A stretch of 15,473 bases of DNA from Phycisphaerales bacterium UBA7708 (lineage in GTDB: Bacteria > Planctomycetota > Phycisphaerae > Sedimentisphaerales > Anaerohalosphaeraceae): the NCBI GenBank assembly GCA_002482415.1, contig DLFY01000309.1:4335-19807 (forward strand), written 5' to 3'. The position numbers were made by a program, and so were the translations under genes. Within the stretch, counting starts at the first letter, position 1; each line of letters starts with the position of its first letter. Below are positions 9,301-15,473 of this stretch, piece by piece. Below the pieces are notes generated by a model. That model was not told where the DNA came from and did no database searches. It worked only from the letters and a program-made list of their open reading frames with translations.

Positions 9301-12093
9301 CAGGAGTTCATTGGGAATCGATGAAAGAGAATCGGGTACGACACACATCCGATATTTGGATTTTGTATCAGTCGGCATCAAAGTCAATGTCATAAAAGAC
9401 AAATCATTATTGACGGCGTCAAATTGTTCGGTAAATTTGTCGGGACATTTGACGGCGAGAATTGCTTCCCGCCTCTGTTTTGTATGACATGTGATATTCT
9501 GAAATATGAGCGAATCTTTGTATTGGTTCGGGATTAATGCCAGAACGGAGGGATTCAGGGAAACACTGATTTCTGCAGACTGGGCCGGTTCTAAGGCGCC
9601 TTCGGAAGGATTGATTTCCAGCCAGTCTGATTCCTTTGAAATCATCCAATAGACAGATTCTTGGCTTGTATTGTGAATGGTATAGCTCGTTTTCTCCGGT
9701 TGAAGTGGACCTCCTTCAAGGCCACGCGATTCAAACATTGTAGCAGGGGTTATCACAAGAGGCTCTTTCAAGACGTCGACATGTACAGGGATGACTATCT
9801 CGCTGTGATCGGGATCATTAGTAAGCAGGAGGATTTCAGCGTCATAGCTGCCGGGGGCAAGTTCGGATGCATCGACAGTGATCTGGATAGGTAAACTTTG
9901 ATCAGGGCTGATTTGTCCCTGCTCCACATCAAAACTTAGCCAGGAAACCCGGACTTCCTGTATTGCTTTATGCAGATTCAGTCGTCCACCCGATACACAA
10001 TAATTGGGCAGGGTTGGATCGACAGTATTCATCAGAATGGTTTTGACCTCCTGCCAGGTCAGGCCGGGATTGGCCGCCCACAGCATGGCGCAAGCTCCTG
10101 ATACGAAGGGGGTTGCCATGGATGTTCCGCTTGCATCTTGATAGCTATTTCCTGGAACACAGCTTAAAATATCAGATCCTGGCGCTCCAATATCAACTGT
10201 TGTTTTGCCGTAATTTGAAAAACCAGCCTTGCCGTCGATATTGGTAGTGGCCATGACAGAAATAATATTTTCTGATGTATAATTGGATGGATAATGGGGA
10301 TTCTGATCATTATTCATGCCATCATTACCTGCGGCGGCCACAAAAAGAATATTTTTTGCCTGAGCAGCATCAATTGCATCTTTCAGGGCCTGATCATATG
10401 GACCGCCTCCCCATGAGTTGCTCATCACTTTGGCATTCATTTTGATGGCATATTGAATACATTGAATGGCATCCGAAGCCCACCCTCGCCCGCCAGAATC
10501 CAGGTATTTCAAGGCCATAATACGCACATTCCAGCAGGCGCCCGTGATGCCAATGCCATTGTTTCCGGCGGCTCCAATGATTCCGGCACAGTGTGTACCA
10601 TGATAATGATCATCTTTTGGATTTGGATCCTCGTTGCAGAAATCATACCCATAGATGTCATCGATATATCCGTTCCCGTCATCGTCTTGTCCAGCCTTGC
10701 CTTTGTACTCCGCCTGGTTGACCCACATATTGCCTGCCAGATCGGCATGAGTATAATCCACACCAGTGTCAATAACGGCTACGATAATCGAGGAATCCCC
10801 AGTATGGATATCCCATGCTTCAGGAGCATCTATGTCTGCATCGGCAGTTCCATTAGTGCCGAGATTGTGCAGTCCCCATTGCTCATTGAAACGGGGGTCA
10901 TTTGGAAAAACACTATCGGCATAAAGCTGGTAATCAGGCTGGGCATAAAGAATATTGTCCATACGGTTTAGCTGATCAAGAGCGTCCTGTAGTGATGTGC
11001 TTTCCGGCAGTTCAACCAGAGACAGTCCCGGAACCACAGAAAATTCCTTAACAATGGTTCCCCCGCAGGAAGCGTTGACGGCCGATTGTTTTACAGCCGA
11101 CGAATTGGCTGCTGCCGCCACGGCCTGATTGAATCGAACCAGAATCCGACGTGGATGACAATCGGCTCTGGCCGGCATGGCGGGATACGAGGACTCCCGA
11201 GTCATTTGCTGTTCCGCTGATGCGGCGGCTGGAGTTTTCACCGACCGGCTCCGAACAGAAAACGAATAAGTCGAGGGACTGCCATTGCTGATAGTCAGCG
11301 TTTGCAGGAGGGAACCCCCCTCTGTCAGCGAGGTTGAAAGATGTTTTGGTGAAACGATGATTCCCTGATGGGCAGAGATAGTCAGGATGAGCTTCCTGTT
11401 TAATTGAATGTTGTTCGTAATATCAAAAAAAGAAAGGCTTTGAATGTAGTTTCCAGGAGCCAGAGAGTTTATCGCTTCTGAAGCAGTGATGGTGATTGAT
11501 GCAGATTCTCCCGGCGACAGCTTACCCGAATCAGGTGCCATCATGATCCAGTCGGCATCCGCTTCGGTGTCCCAGAGGATTTCTTCGGTGCCGGAGTTGG
11601 AAAGCTCGTAAATTGTAGTTAATGGACTGAAAGGGCCTCCCTGGGAGCCTGAAATAACAAAATCCTCATCTGGAAGAACATGGAAAACCGGGATGGCTGA
11701 GACGGCAAGGACCAGGTGTCTGGTCAGTTGGGTATTGTTTGATAAATCAAGAAACGAAAGTGTTTGAGTATAGGTGCCGGCAGATAGAAGATTCGCATCT
11801 GCAGTGAGTGAGACGGTAATTGCAGTGGATTGGCCGGGGGATAATTTCCCCCAGTCGGGTTCCATGGTAATCCACGCGGCATCGGCTTCTGTTCCCCAGT
11901 AAATAACCGCATCGCCGGAATTACTAAGTTCGTAAGTCTTCGTTAAGGGGGAGAAAGGCCCCCCCTGAGGACCGGACACTGAAAAATCTTCATCGGGCGA
12001 AAGGGTCAAAATATCACTGCCATGGGCCAGACAAACCAGGGATAAAAATGCGCACAAAATCCACACGGAACGGCTGTGAGACGTTGAATACAT
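6361..12093 (-). CDS. Secreted S8 (subtilisin-family) serine peptidase with BACON-like, dockerin, PD40 and LamG domains
   Basis: 1910 residues from the ATG at 12093, chosen because it follows a strong Shine-Dalgarno and opens a signal peptide (1-26, core WILCAFLSLVCLA). An in-frame GTG at 12141 lacks a ribosome site. Domains: two tandem BACON-like repeats sharing 'GGPFSPLT..YELSNSG' (about 27-131, 133-239); inhibitor/propeptide-like segment (about 315-405); peptidase S8 (about 412-714) with D442 (AVIDTG), H498 (HGTHCAG), oxyanion Asn in AAAGNDG and S658 (SGTSMATP), so the triad is intact; a further BACON-like repeat (about 777-885); nidogen-like region (about 889-1082); dockerin (1088-1143); about ten PD40-like propeller blades (about 1168-1910), the eighth interrupted by LamG (about 1562-1786). 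It probably acts outside the cytoplasm as an endopeptidase. The substrate is unknown. Rows counted by eye in the C-terminal half are only 33-50% GC, lower than in the neighbours. No C-terminal anchor is seen. Confidence 0.92.
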   Translation of the reverse strand: MYSTSHSRSVWILCAFLSLVCLAHGSDILTLSPDEDFSVSGPQGGPFSPLTKTYELSNSGDAVIYWGTEADAAWITMEPDWGKLSPGQSTAITVSLTADANLLSAGTYTQTLSFLDLSNNTQLTRHLVLAVSAIPVFHVLPDEDFVISGSQGGPFSPLTTIYELSNSGTEEILWDTEADADWIMMAPDSGKLSPGESASITITASEAINSLAPGNYIQSLSFFDITNNIQLNRKLILTISAHQGIIVSPKHLSTSLTEGGSLLQTLTISNGSPSTYSFSVRSRSVKTPAAASAEQQMTRESSYPAMPARADCHPRRILVRFNQAVAAAANSSAVKQSAVNASCGGTIVKEFSVVPGLSLVELPESTSLQDALDQLNRMDNILYAQPDYQLYADSVFPNDPRFNEQWGLHNLGTNGTADADIDAPEAWDIHTGDSSIIVAVIDTGVDYTHADLAGNMWVNQAEYKGKAGQDDDGNGYIDDIYGYDFCNEDPNPKDDHYHGTHCAGIIGAAGNNGIGITGACWNVRIMALKYLDSGGRGWASDAIQCIQYAIKMNAKVMSNSWGGGPYDQALKDAIDAAQAKNILFVAAAGNDGMNNDQNPHYPSNYTSENIISVMATTNIDGKAGFSNYGKTTVDIGAPGSDILSCVPGNSYQDASGTSMATPFVSGACAMLWAANPGLTWQEVKTILMNTVDPTLPNYCVSGGRLNLHKAIQEVRVSWLSFDVEQGQISPDQSLPIQITVDASELAPGSYDAEILLLTNDPDHSEIVIPVHVDVLKEPLVITPATMFESRGLEGGPLQPEKTSYTIHNTSQESVYWMISKESDWLEINPSEGALEPAQSAEISVSLNPSVLALIPNQYKDSLIFQNITCHTKQRREAILAVKCPDKFTEQFDAVNNDLSFMTLTLMPTDTKSKYRMCVVPDSLSSIPNELLNATYVSLGDDDFIEIPFADNKQFYFFGLPYDSIFIGSNGYLTFGQGDVEYQGSLFNHFRLPRISALFSDLTPANSQCISYCQTPESFTVTYDRIPLYGDKTKTVSCRIILHFNDGYIQVNYMDVHQVSAICGLSDGTGLVASFEASNLSGNKICCDCGDLTGDSSIDLADLGYLISAWLATDCSMPSWCQNTDITKDHEVNLADLSALALNWGQTLYTWTESIFCQDLNQKAWSSPVYMPELDNEGNKAFSARLSRDKLHMFWSRYNPSLGLKCIWQADRNSLNEPFSAPRALVELSQTGKNFGGAWISDDNQRLYYFEVIATGGADIKMATWSEALHQWVPTKTFTELGGSVDGNFAPSLTNDELIVFWQSTRPGGAGSWDIWTASRSSKESPFENIRNLSEINLSNNEANPFILPDGMTLYFSSSARPGYQSWCNIYKATRNHLSETFGNIELINYPGYDTNSSESPSYVTPNGKTLYFNNDDYGVYHISLQGLATGFAASSPCLSSDENTLYYERYSPEISKACIVQSEITDNLTSFGRETIIDHLTSAGIDAKDPWISQDNLRLYFTEQTAAGISMIKMAHRLDIHSPWSVETSFPELNSCGAASAPCLSADELMLVYASKNYDIPFSPIAYWNFNESSGTTAADTSGNNRQGTLMNMDDTDWISGANGNALNFDGIDDYVTVSGFTGVSGSLPRSCSAWIKKSDTNEAMILSWGEPVRGKKWMFRVGTAGNLEVALWDGLIQGTTVINNGLWHHVASVYSNTDINKDGTIDLRDVQLYVDGQLEQNAIVKNYDPVLGIPGVQTAATQNVLIGARIGGINWDSYYQGAMDDVRIYDCSLDANDISILAGKANSSSLYIAARLNTNESFSDIRPLTELDAAGVEDNPMLSPDGLTLYFTSNRQDDQKWSIYKSSRTSVTEPFMLEGPLSVGNDLDNDCTPFLSADGSKIYFYQDTVQKKGLWFSELTEDKTPCEPQ

Positions 12094-12099
12094 AAAATG

Positions 12100-12105
12100 C
12101 TCCTT
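12100..12105 (-). promoter_or_regulatory. Shine-Dalgarno that fixes the peptidase start
   Basis: On the minus strand AAGGAG sits 6 nt before the ATG at 12093-12091. The alternative GTG at 12141-12139 has only an AT-rich stretch upstream. Starting there would also add 16 residues ahead of an otherwise normal signal peptide. This supports the 1910-residue form. Confidence 0.85.
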
Positions 12106-12150
12106 TTTTGAGAAAAAAGTAAAAATACCTCCATTGCTCACTAATTAATT

Positions 12151-12179
12151 ATTATACAAATTACATCCAGTAATGTCAA
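12151..12179 (-). promoter_or_regulatory. Perfect-consensus sigma70-type promoter of the S8 peptidase gene
   Basis: On the minus strand, TTGACA (12179-12174), a 17-nt spacer (12173-12157) and TATAAT (12156-12151) match the bacterial housekeeping consensus at 12 of 12 positions. The expected start of transcription is near 12144, giving a leader of about 50 nt that carries the AAGGAG ribosome site. The match predicts strong expression with no need for an activator. I see no obvious operator overlapping it. Confidence 0.85.
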
Positions 12180-12209
12180 ACAAAAAACTGACACACCGGG
12201 AGTCCGTTT

Positions 12210-12347
12210 ATGTATTGGAAGTATTCCCCCTGGCCGGTCCAGGCTGATGGTTTGGGCAAGTCTCTGGAACGCGTGTCTTCGGATTCCGCCGCCAGCGGCA
12301 ATGACCCCGCCAACTGGCGCGACGCTGCCCCATCTCCGGGTAATTAA
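12210..12347 (+). pseudogene. Orphan C-terminal fragment of the lamin-tail protein (45 codons plus stop)
   Basis: The reading frame from ATG 12210 to TAA 12347 encodes five unrelated residues (MYWK and a Tyr at the junction) and then the same C-terminus as the lamin-tail/CotH protein, from [11 protein letters not shown] to SPGN. Upstream, the frame is closed by TGA at 12189-12191, and no sequence resembling the rest of the lamin-tail gene precedes 12221. It is therefore a sharply truncated copy rather than a decayed full gene. GGGAG at 12198-12202 lies 7 nt before the ATG, so translation as a 45-residue peptide is possible, but no promoter is evident. The fragment covers only the last part of a lamin-tail fold and lacks a signal peptide, so I call it a remnant. 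Confidence 0.75.
12221..12347 (+). repeat. 127-bp direct repeat, copy 2 (intergenic)
   Basis: This is the second copy of 6144-6270, same orientation, with two substitutions (12227 C for A, which is silent in the Ser codon, and 12272 C for T, also silent in the Arg codon). It lies between the divergent starts of the peptidase gene and the histidine kinase. The repeat ends at the TAA; the following bases (ACTGATCC) differ from those after copy 1 (TCTCCAAT). Confidence 0.95.
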
Positions 12348-12500
12348 ACTGATCCTGATGCACCGGTTTGCGAGATGCGCTGCGATGGTCCCTCTGGCCA
12401 TCTTCACAGCAATTTGATGTTGGCTGCCAATACCCGGAACCTGAATTGGTGTGCGAGAATGCCTGATTGGTATCTCTTCTAAAATCAGATAACTGGTGTC

Positions 12501-12525
12501 CGGATAAATCTCTTGTATTTATCCG
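12501..12525. promoter_or_regulatory. Perfect 9-bp inverted repeat upstream of the kinase (possible operator or leader hairpin)
   Basis: CGGATAAAT at 12501-12509 and its exact complement ATTTATCCG at 12517-12525 are separated by 7 nt. The dyad ends 56 nt before the GTG start. It is not followed by a T tract, so it is not a terminator. The dyad could bind a dimeric regulator, possibly the operon's own response regulator, or form a hairpin in the mRNA leader. Both roles are inference. Confidence 0.5.
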
Positions 12526-12568
12526 AGAAAGGCGATAAAATCAATTGCCTTGTAGAAGATATATCAAA

Positions 12569-12574
12569 AGAGGG
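12569..12574 (+). promoter_or_regulatory. Shine-Dalgarno that fixes the kinase start at GTG 12582
   Basis: AGAGGG is followed by a 7-nt spacer and GTG at 12582-12584. The longer frame would begin at TTG 12513, which lies inside the loop of the inverted repeat and has no ribosome site before it. The 23 residues it would add look like translated leader. The GTG start is preferred. Confidence 0.75.
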
Positions 12575-12581
12575 TATTTCT

Positions 12582-14951
12582 GTGACCGAGGTCAATACAC
12601 AACTGCGAGGAGAACTTGAAGGCCGTATCCGGTTTGAGACGCTGATTACGGACATATCCACCCGATTTATAAGCCTGCCTTTCGGGATGGTTGACACTGA
12701 GATAGAACGTGCACTCAAGCAGATTCTGGACTTTTTTGAGGGAGATCGATGCGGCATACTGGAGGTTCAACAGGACAAGCGGTTTGTCCGGATTACGCAT
12801 ATCTGTTATACCGAAGGTATCGAGCCTGTATCAAAAGATATTAATCTGACTGACCTTTTTCCCTGGTGTTATGAAAAGCTTGTCCATGGGCAGCCTGTTA
12901 TTGTCGAGCGGATGACGGACCTGCCGCCTGAAGCCCGGCAGGACCAGATTTCCTGGGCGGCCATGGCCACTCAATCGAATCTGACAATTCCTCTTTTCGA
13001 TTCGCAGGGCATTCAGTTTTTGTTCGCCATTCAATCCATTCGTCATGAACGCAAATGGCCCAGGGAATTCATTCCGAGGCTCAGGCTCCTGGGTGAAATA
13101 TTTATCAATTCGCTGGAACGCAGGAATGCCGAGCAGGCACTTTATGACAGTGAGTCCCGGCTGAATTTGGCCGCCGAATCCGTGGGGGTGGGCTTGTGGA
13201 CCCTGGATATGGCGACCGGCATCTTCTGGTTAACCAGAAAAACCAGGCAATTATTTGGTTTTCCGCCGGAGGGGGAGATTGCTTTTGACCAATTTCTACA
13301 CGTTGTACATCCAGAGGATCGCGGGCTGATCCATCAGGCTGTCGATCTGGCACTGCATTCCAAAGAAAACAGCTATGTACAATATCGGATAATTTTCCCT
13401 GATGGAAACATACGCTGGATTGCGTCAACCGGAAGCATTCATTCCGGCGTTACCGGGGACATGAACCGTTTAATGGGCGTTTCTGTCGATATAACCGAGC
13501 GAATACTGACCGAAAAAATGCTGCTTTCCACCCAGGTCAGGCTGGAAGCGGGTGCTGATTTAACCGGTCTTGGATGCTATGAGGTGGACTTTGAAGAACC
13601 ATCCAGTTTTGTGGATGCTCGATTCGGGGCCATCTGCGGAATTCCTTCCGGCAGGCAGGTGGGACTTGAGACGGTTCAGTATTGGATGGACCATCTCCAT
13701 CCGGATGATCGCCAGAAGGTTCTTGAGGAGCGTATCCGATTATACGAGGGCGGGGTGGATCGGGTCGATCTTGAATATCGCTATCTGCATCCAACCGCAG
13801 GCCTGAAATGGATTCATCATTTGGCCCGTGTTGCCGCACGTAATCCTGCCGGTCGCATGATTCGCTCCTACGGAGTGATTCAGGATATCACAGAAAGAAA
13901 ACAGATGCTCGAACGCATCCAGGCTGCGGCTGAACAATGGCAGGCGACCTTTGATGCGATTCAGGATTTGGTCCTGGTTTTGGATCGAGACTTCCGGATT
14001 TTGCATATCAACAAATCCTCCGCGTCTTTTTTTGGTCGTCCCGGTGACCAGTTGGCCGGACGCTATTGTTATGACTCGGTTCTGTGGGGAAAAATGCCTT
14101 TACAGGACTGCCCCGTCAGGAAAGCGTATGCTTCCAGACACCATGAGGAATGTGAATTCCATCATGCACCAAAGGATATCTGGTTTCTGGTGACGGCGGA
14201 TCCCGTGTTTGATTCAGACGGAAATATTGTCGGAGCAATCAATATTTATAAAGACATTACGGATCGCAAACGTTATGAAAAAGAGCTGGTTGATAACAGG
14301 GCGGTCCAGAACCTGTTTACACGGCGGCTGCTGAGCATTCAGGAAGAAGAACGCCGCCGTCTGGCCAGGGAACTGCATGATGATTTCAGCCAGCGTCTGG
14401 CAGTACTTGCGATGGAATTATCAGCGCTGGAAACTGTGCCGCAATCCGGAAAATCCGTGGATTCCGCACTGCACACGATTCGAGACCAGATTGTCAAGTT
14501 GTCCACGGATATTCATGATATTTCGCGGCAGCTTCATCCCTCGATTATTGATGATCTCGGACTTGGGCGGGCGATTCAATCGGAGTGTTCGGGTTTTGCC
14601 CGGCGGACGGGACTCCGTATTCACTATCAGCAGATGGATCTGCCGCGGACTCTGAATCGTGAGATTGCCGTTGTTCTGTTCAGAATTACACAGGAAGCAC
14701 TTCGGAATATTCACAAGCATGCCCGGGTTGACGAGGCACAAGTGCATCTTGTCGGCAAAGAAAATCAAGTGATGCTGACAATACACGATCAGGGGGCGGG
14801 TTTTGACCCGGAAAATAATCAGTCATCACATGGTTTGGGCTTGTTCAGCATGCAGGAACGAGTCCAATTGATTCATGGTCAATTATCGATTCATTCGGCA
14901 CCCGGAAAGGGTACCGAGATACGGGTTGTTGTTCCCTTAAAAGAGGAATAA
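12582..14951 (+). CDS. GAF-PAS-PAS-PAS sensor histidine kinase (HisKA_3 / NarL-type)
   Basis: 789 residues from GTG 12582. Domains: GAF-like sensor region (about 15-180); three PAS domains (about 187-307, 312-441, 449-563), each closing with the typical DIT(E/D)R and the first two of PAS_3 type (HPEDR/HPDDR, then a Trp-Ile strand); HisKA_3 dimerisation domain (about 577-640) with the phospho-acceptor H599 in RRRLARELHDD; HATPase domain (about 703-788) with N709 in NIHKHA, D736 in DQGAGFD and a GLGL box. I see no signal peptide or membrane helix, so it is predicted to be a soluble cytoplasmic sensor. PAS3 carries cysteines C496, C510 and C524, which might matter for ligand or redox sensing. 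The stop is 3 nt before the response regulator, so the two are co-transcribed and H599 presumably phosphorylates D54 of that protein. The stimulus is unknown. Confidence 0.93.
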   Translation: MTEVNTQLRGELEGRIRFETLITDISTRFISLPFGMVDTEIERALKQILDFFEGDRCGILEVQQDKRFVRITHICYTEGIEPVSKDINLTDLFPWCYEKLVHGQPVIVERMTDLPPEARQDQISWAAMATQSNLTIPLFDSQGIQFLFAIQSIRHERKWPREFIPRLRLLGEIFINSLERRNAEQALYDSESRLNLAAESVGVGLWTLDMATGIFWLTRKTRQLFGFPPEGEIAFDQFLHVVHPEDRGLIHQAVDLALHSKENSYVQYRIIFPDGNIRWIASTGSIHSGVTGDMNRLMGVSVDITERILTEKMLLSTQVRLEAGADLTGLGCYEVDFEEPSSFVDARFGAICGIPSGRQVGLETVQYWMDHLHPDDRQKVLEERIRLYEGGVDRVDLEYRYLHPTAGLKWIHHLARVAARNPAGRMIRSYGVIQDITERKQMLERIQAAAEQWQATFDAIQDLVLVLDRDFRILHINKSSASFFGRPGDQLAGRYCYDSVLWGKMPLQDCPVRKAYASRHHEECEFHHAPKDIWFLVTADPVFDSDGNIVGAINIYKDITDRKRYEKELVDNRAVQNLFTRRLLSIQEEERRRLARELHDDFSQRLAVLAMELSALETVPQSGKSVDSALHTIRDQIVKLSTDIHDISRQLHPSIIDDLGLGRAIQSECSGFARRTGLRIHYQQMDLPRTLNREIAVVLFRITQEALRNIHKHARVDEAQVHLVGKENQVMLTIHDQGAGFDPENNQSSHGLGLFSMQERVQLIHGQLSIHSAPGKGTEIRVVVPLKEE

Positions 14952-14954
14952 AGG

Positions 14955-15473
14955 ATGGCAAAGGCAAGGATCGTACTGGCGGATGATCATCGTATTGTGC
15001 TGGAAGGATTGAAAAATCTGCTGGAAGCGGAATATGAGATCGCCGGGATGGTTCAGGACGGGCATGCGCTGGTTCAGGAGGCCCTGCGTCTCAAACCGGA
15101 TGTGATCATCGCGGATATCAGCATGCCATCCTTAAATGGAATCGATGCCATCCGGCAGATTCACAGGCAGGGATGGATCCCCAGGGTTATTTTTCTGACC
15201 ATGCACAATGACGCGATGTATGCCAGGGAAGTCCTGGATATGGGTGCGTCTGGATTTGTTCTAAAGCATTCGGCGGCGTCTGAATTGATGAGCGCCGTCC
15301 GTGAAACCCTTCGGGGCAATATGTACATCAGCCCGGCAATCTCCCAGGAATTACTGAAGCTCTACAAAGAAGACAAATCCGGCCGAGAAGGTGTTTTTGC
15401 GGCGTTGTCTCTGCGTCAGCGGGAAGTGCTGCAATTGCTGGCCGAGGGGAAGTCCGCCAAAGAAATTGCGACC
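14955..15473 (+). CDS. NarL/LuxR-family response regulator, 3' end outside the window
   Basis: 173 codons are visible and the frame is open at the window edge. The ATG at 14955 follows GAGGA (14943-14947, inside the end of the kinase gene) with a 7-nt spacer and is 3 nt after the kinase stop, which points to translational coupling. The receiver domain (about 5-120) has the acidic pair D10/D11, phospho-acceptor D54 (IIADISMP), T82 (FLTMH) and K104 (FVLKH), so it is complete. After a short linker, a LuxR/GerE helix-turn-helix begins (LSLRQREVLQLLAEGKSAKEIA), and it is cut before its recognition helix. As a family member it should bind DNA as a dimer when phosphorylated. Its targets cannot be read from this window. 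Confidence 0.93.
   Translation, partial: MAKARIVLADDHRIVLEGLKNLLEAEYEIAGMVQDGHALVQEALRLKPDVIIADISMPSLNGIDAIRQIHRQGWIPRVIFLTMHNDAMYAREVLDMGASGFVLKHSAASELMSAVRETLRGNMYISPAISQELLKLYKEDKSGREGVFAALSLRQREVLQLLAEGKSAKEIAT

Larger units (their letters stand above)
12348..12581. other. Intergenic leader region upstream of the histidine kinase
   Basis: No credible gene is visible here. Stop codons interrupt the plus-strand frames, and the one long minus-strand frame crosses the repeat and lacks recognisable domains. A weak promoter-like pair, TTGGTA (12467-12472) and GATAAC (12488-12493), has a short 15-nt spacer and is not convincing. The clear structures are the inverted repeat at 12501-12525 and the ribosome site at 12569-12574. 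Confidence 0.5.

Noticed and set aside
10453..10971. 172-residue plus-strand frame with a hydrophobic stretch that looks like a membrane protein
   Set aside because: It is antisense to the Asp-rich catalytic region of the S8 domain. Complementing Asp/Asn codons yields Ile/Val codons, which explains the hydrophobicity.
12094..12141. Longer peptidase start at GTG 12141
   Set aside because: It is within a few bases of the predicted transcription start, has no Shine-Dalgarno, and would bury the signal peptide. ATG 12093 has AAGGAG.
6144..12347. Diversity-generating retroelement: a near-identical repeat pair with one copy at a gene's 3' end
   Set aside because: The layout resembles a variable/template repeat pair. 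But the two mismatches fall where the would-be template (copy 2) has C, not A, and all its adenines are unchanged. No reverse transcriptase is present in the window and the gene end is a lamin-tail, not a C-type lectin fold.
12513..12581. Longer kinase start at TTG 12513
   Set aside because: There is no ribosome site before it, it lies in the loop of the inverted repeat, and GTG 12582 has AGAGGG at a 7-nt spacing.

Overview
The window most resembles a planctomycete of the Phycisphaerae / Sedimentisphaerales kind. This rests on protein architecture alone: very large secreted multidomain proteins with dockerin-like GDxxGD..xxLxDL repeats, lamin-tail domains, a CotH kinase-like domain, LamG, WD40-like PD40 propellers and BACON-like 'GGPF' repeats. 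No rRNA or other phylogenetic marker is present, so the assignment is an inference.

Layout. (1) 145-6270 (+) encodes a 2041-residue secreted protein: signal peptide, jelly-roll region, two FN3-like repeats, dockerin, lamin-tail domain, CotH kinase-like domain, galactose-binding-like jelly roll and three more lamin-tail domains. A strong rho-independent terminator follows at 6292-6328. (2) 6361-12093 (-) is convergent and encodes a 1910-residue secreted subtilisin-family (S8) peptidase with an intact Asp/His/Ser triad, BACON-like repeats, a dockerin, about ten PD40 blades and a LamG domain inserted inside one blade. It has a perfect-consensus promoter (TTGACA, 17 nt, TATAAT) and a strong Shine-Dalgarno. 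(3) 12094-12581 is intergenic. It holds that promoter, a 46-codon orphan copy of the 3' end of gene 1, and a perfect 9-bp inverted repeat. (4) 12582-14951 (+) and 14955-15473 (+, cut by the window end) form a two-component operon: a GAF-PAS-PAS-PAS-HisKA_3 histidine kinase and a NarL/LuxR response regulator.

The most unusual structure is a 127-bp direct repeat, 125/127 identical by my alignment. The last 127 bp of gene 1, including its stop codon (6144-6270), recur at 12221-12347, so the peptidase gene sits exactly between two copies of its neighbour's 3' end. This looks like the scar of a recent insertion, duplication or Campbell-type recombination, and the two copies could loop out a 6077-bp unit. 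A metagenomic misassembly must be excluded first. There is no integrase, transposase or reverse transcriptase in the window.

Working together: genes 1 and 2 are probably exported surface or extracellular proteins (modification or adhesion, and proteolysis). The kinase is predicted to be cytoplasmic, since I see no obvious membrane segment, and its regulator could control nearby export genes. No sequence evidence here links the two-component pair to the secreted proteins beyond proximity. I see no tRNA, rRNA or CRISPR array.
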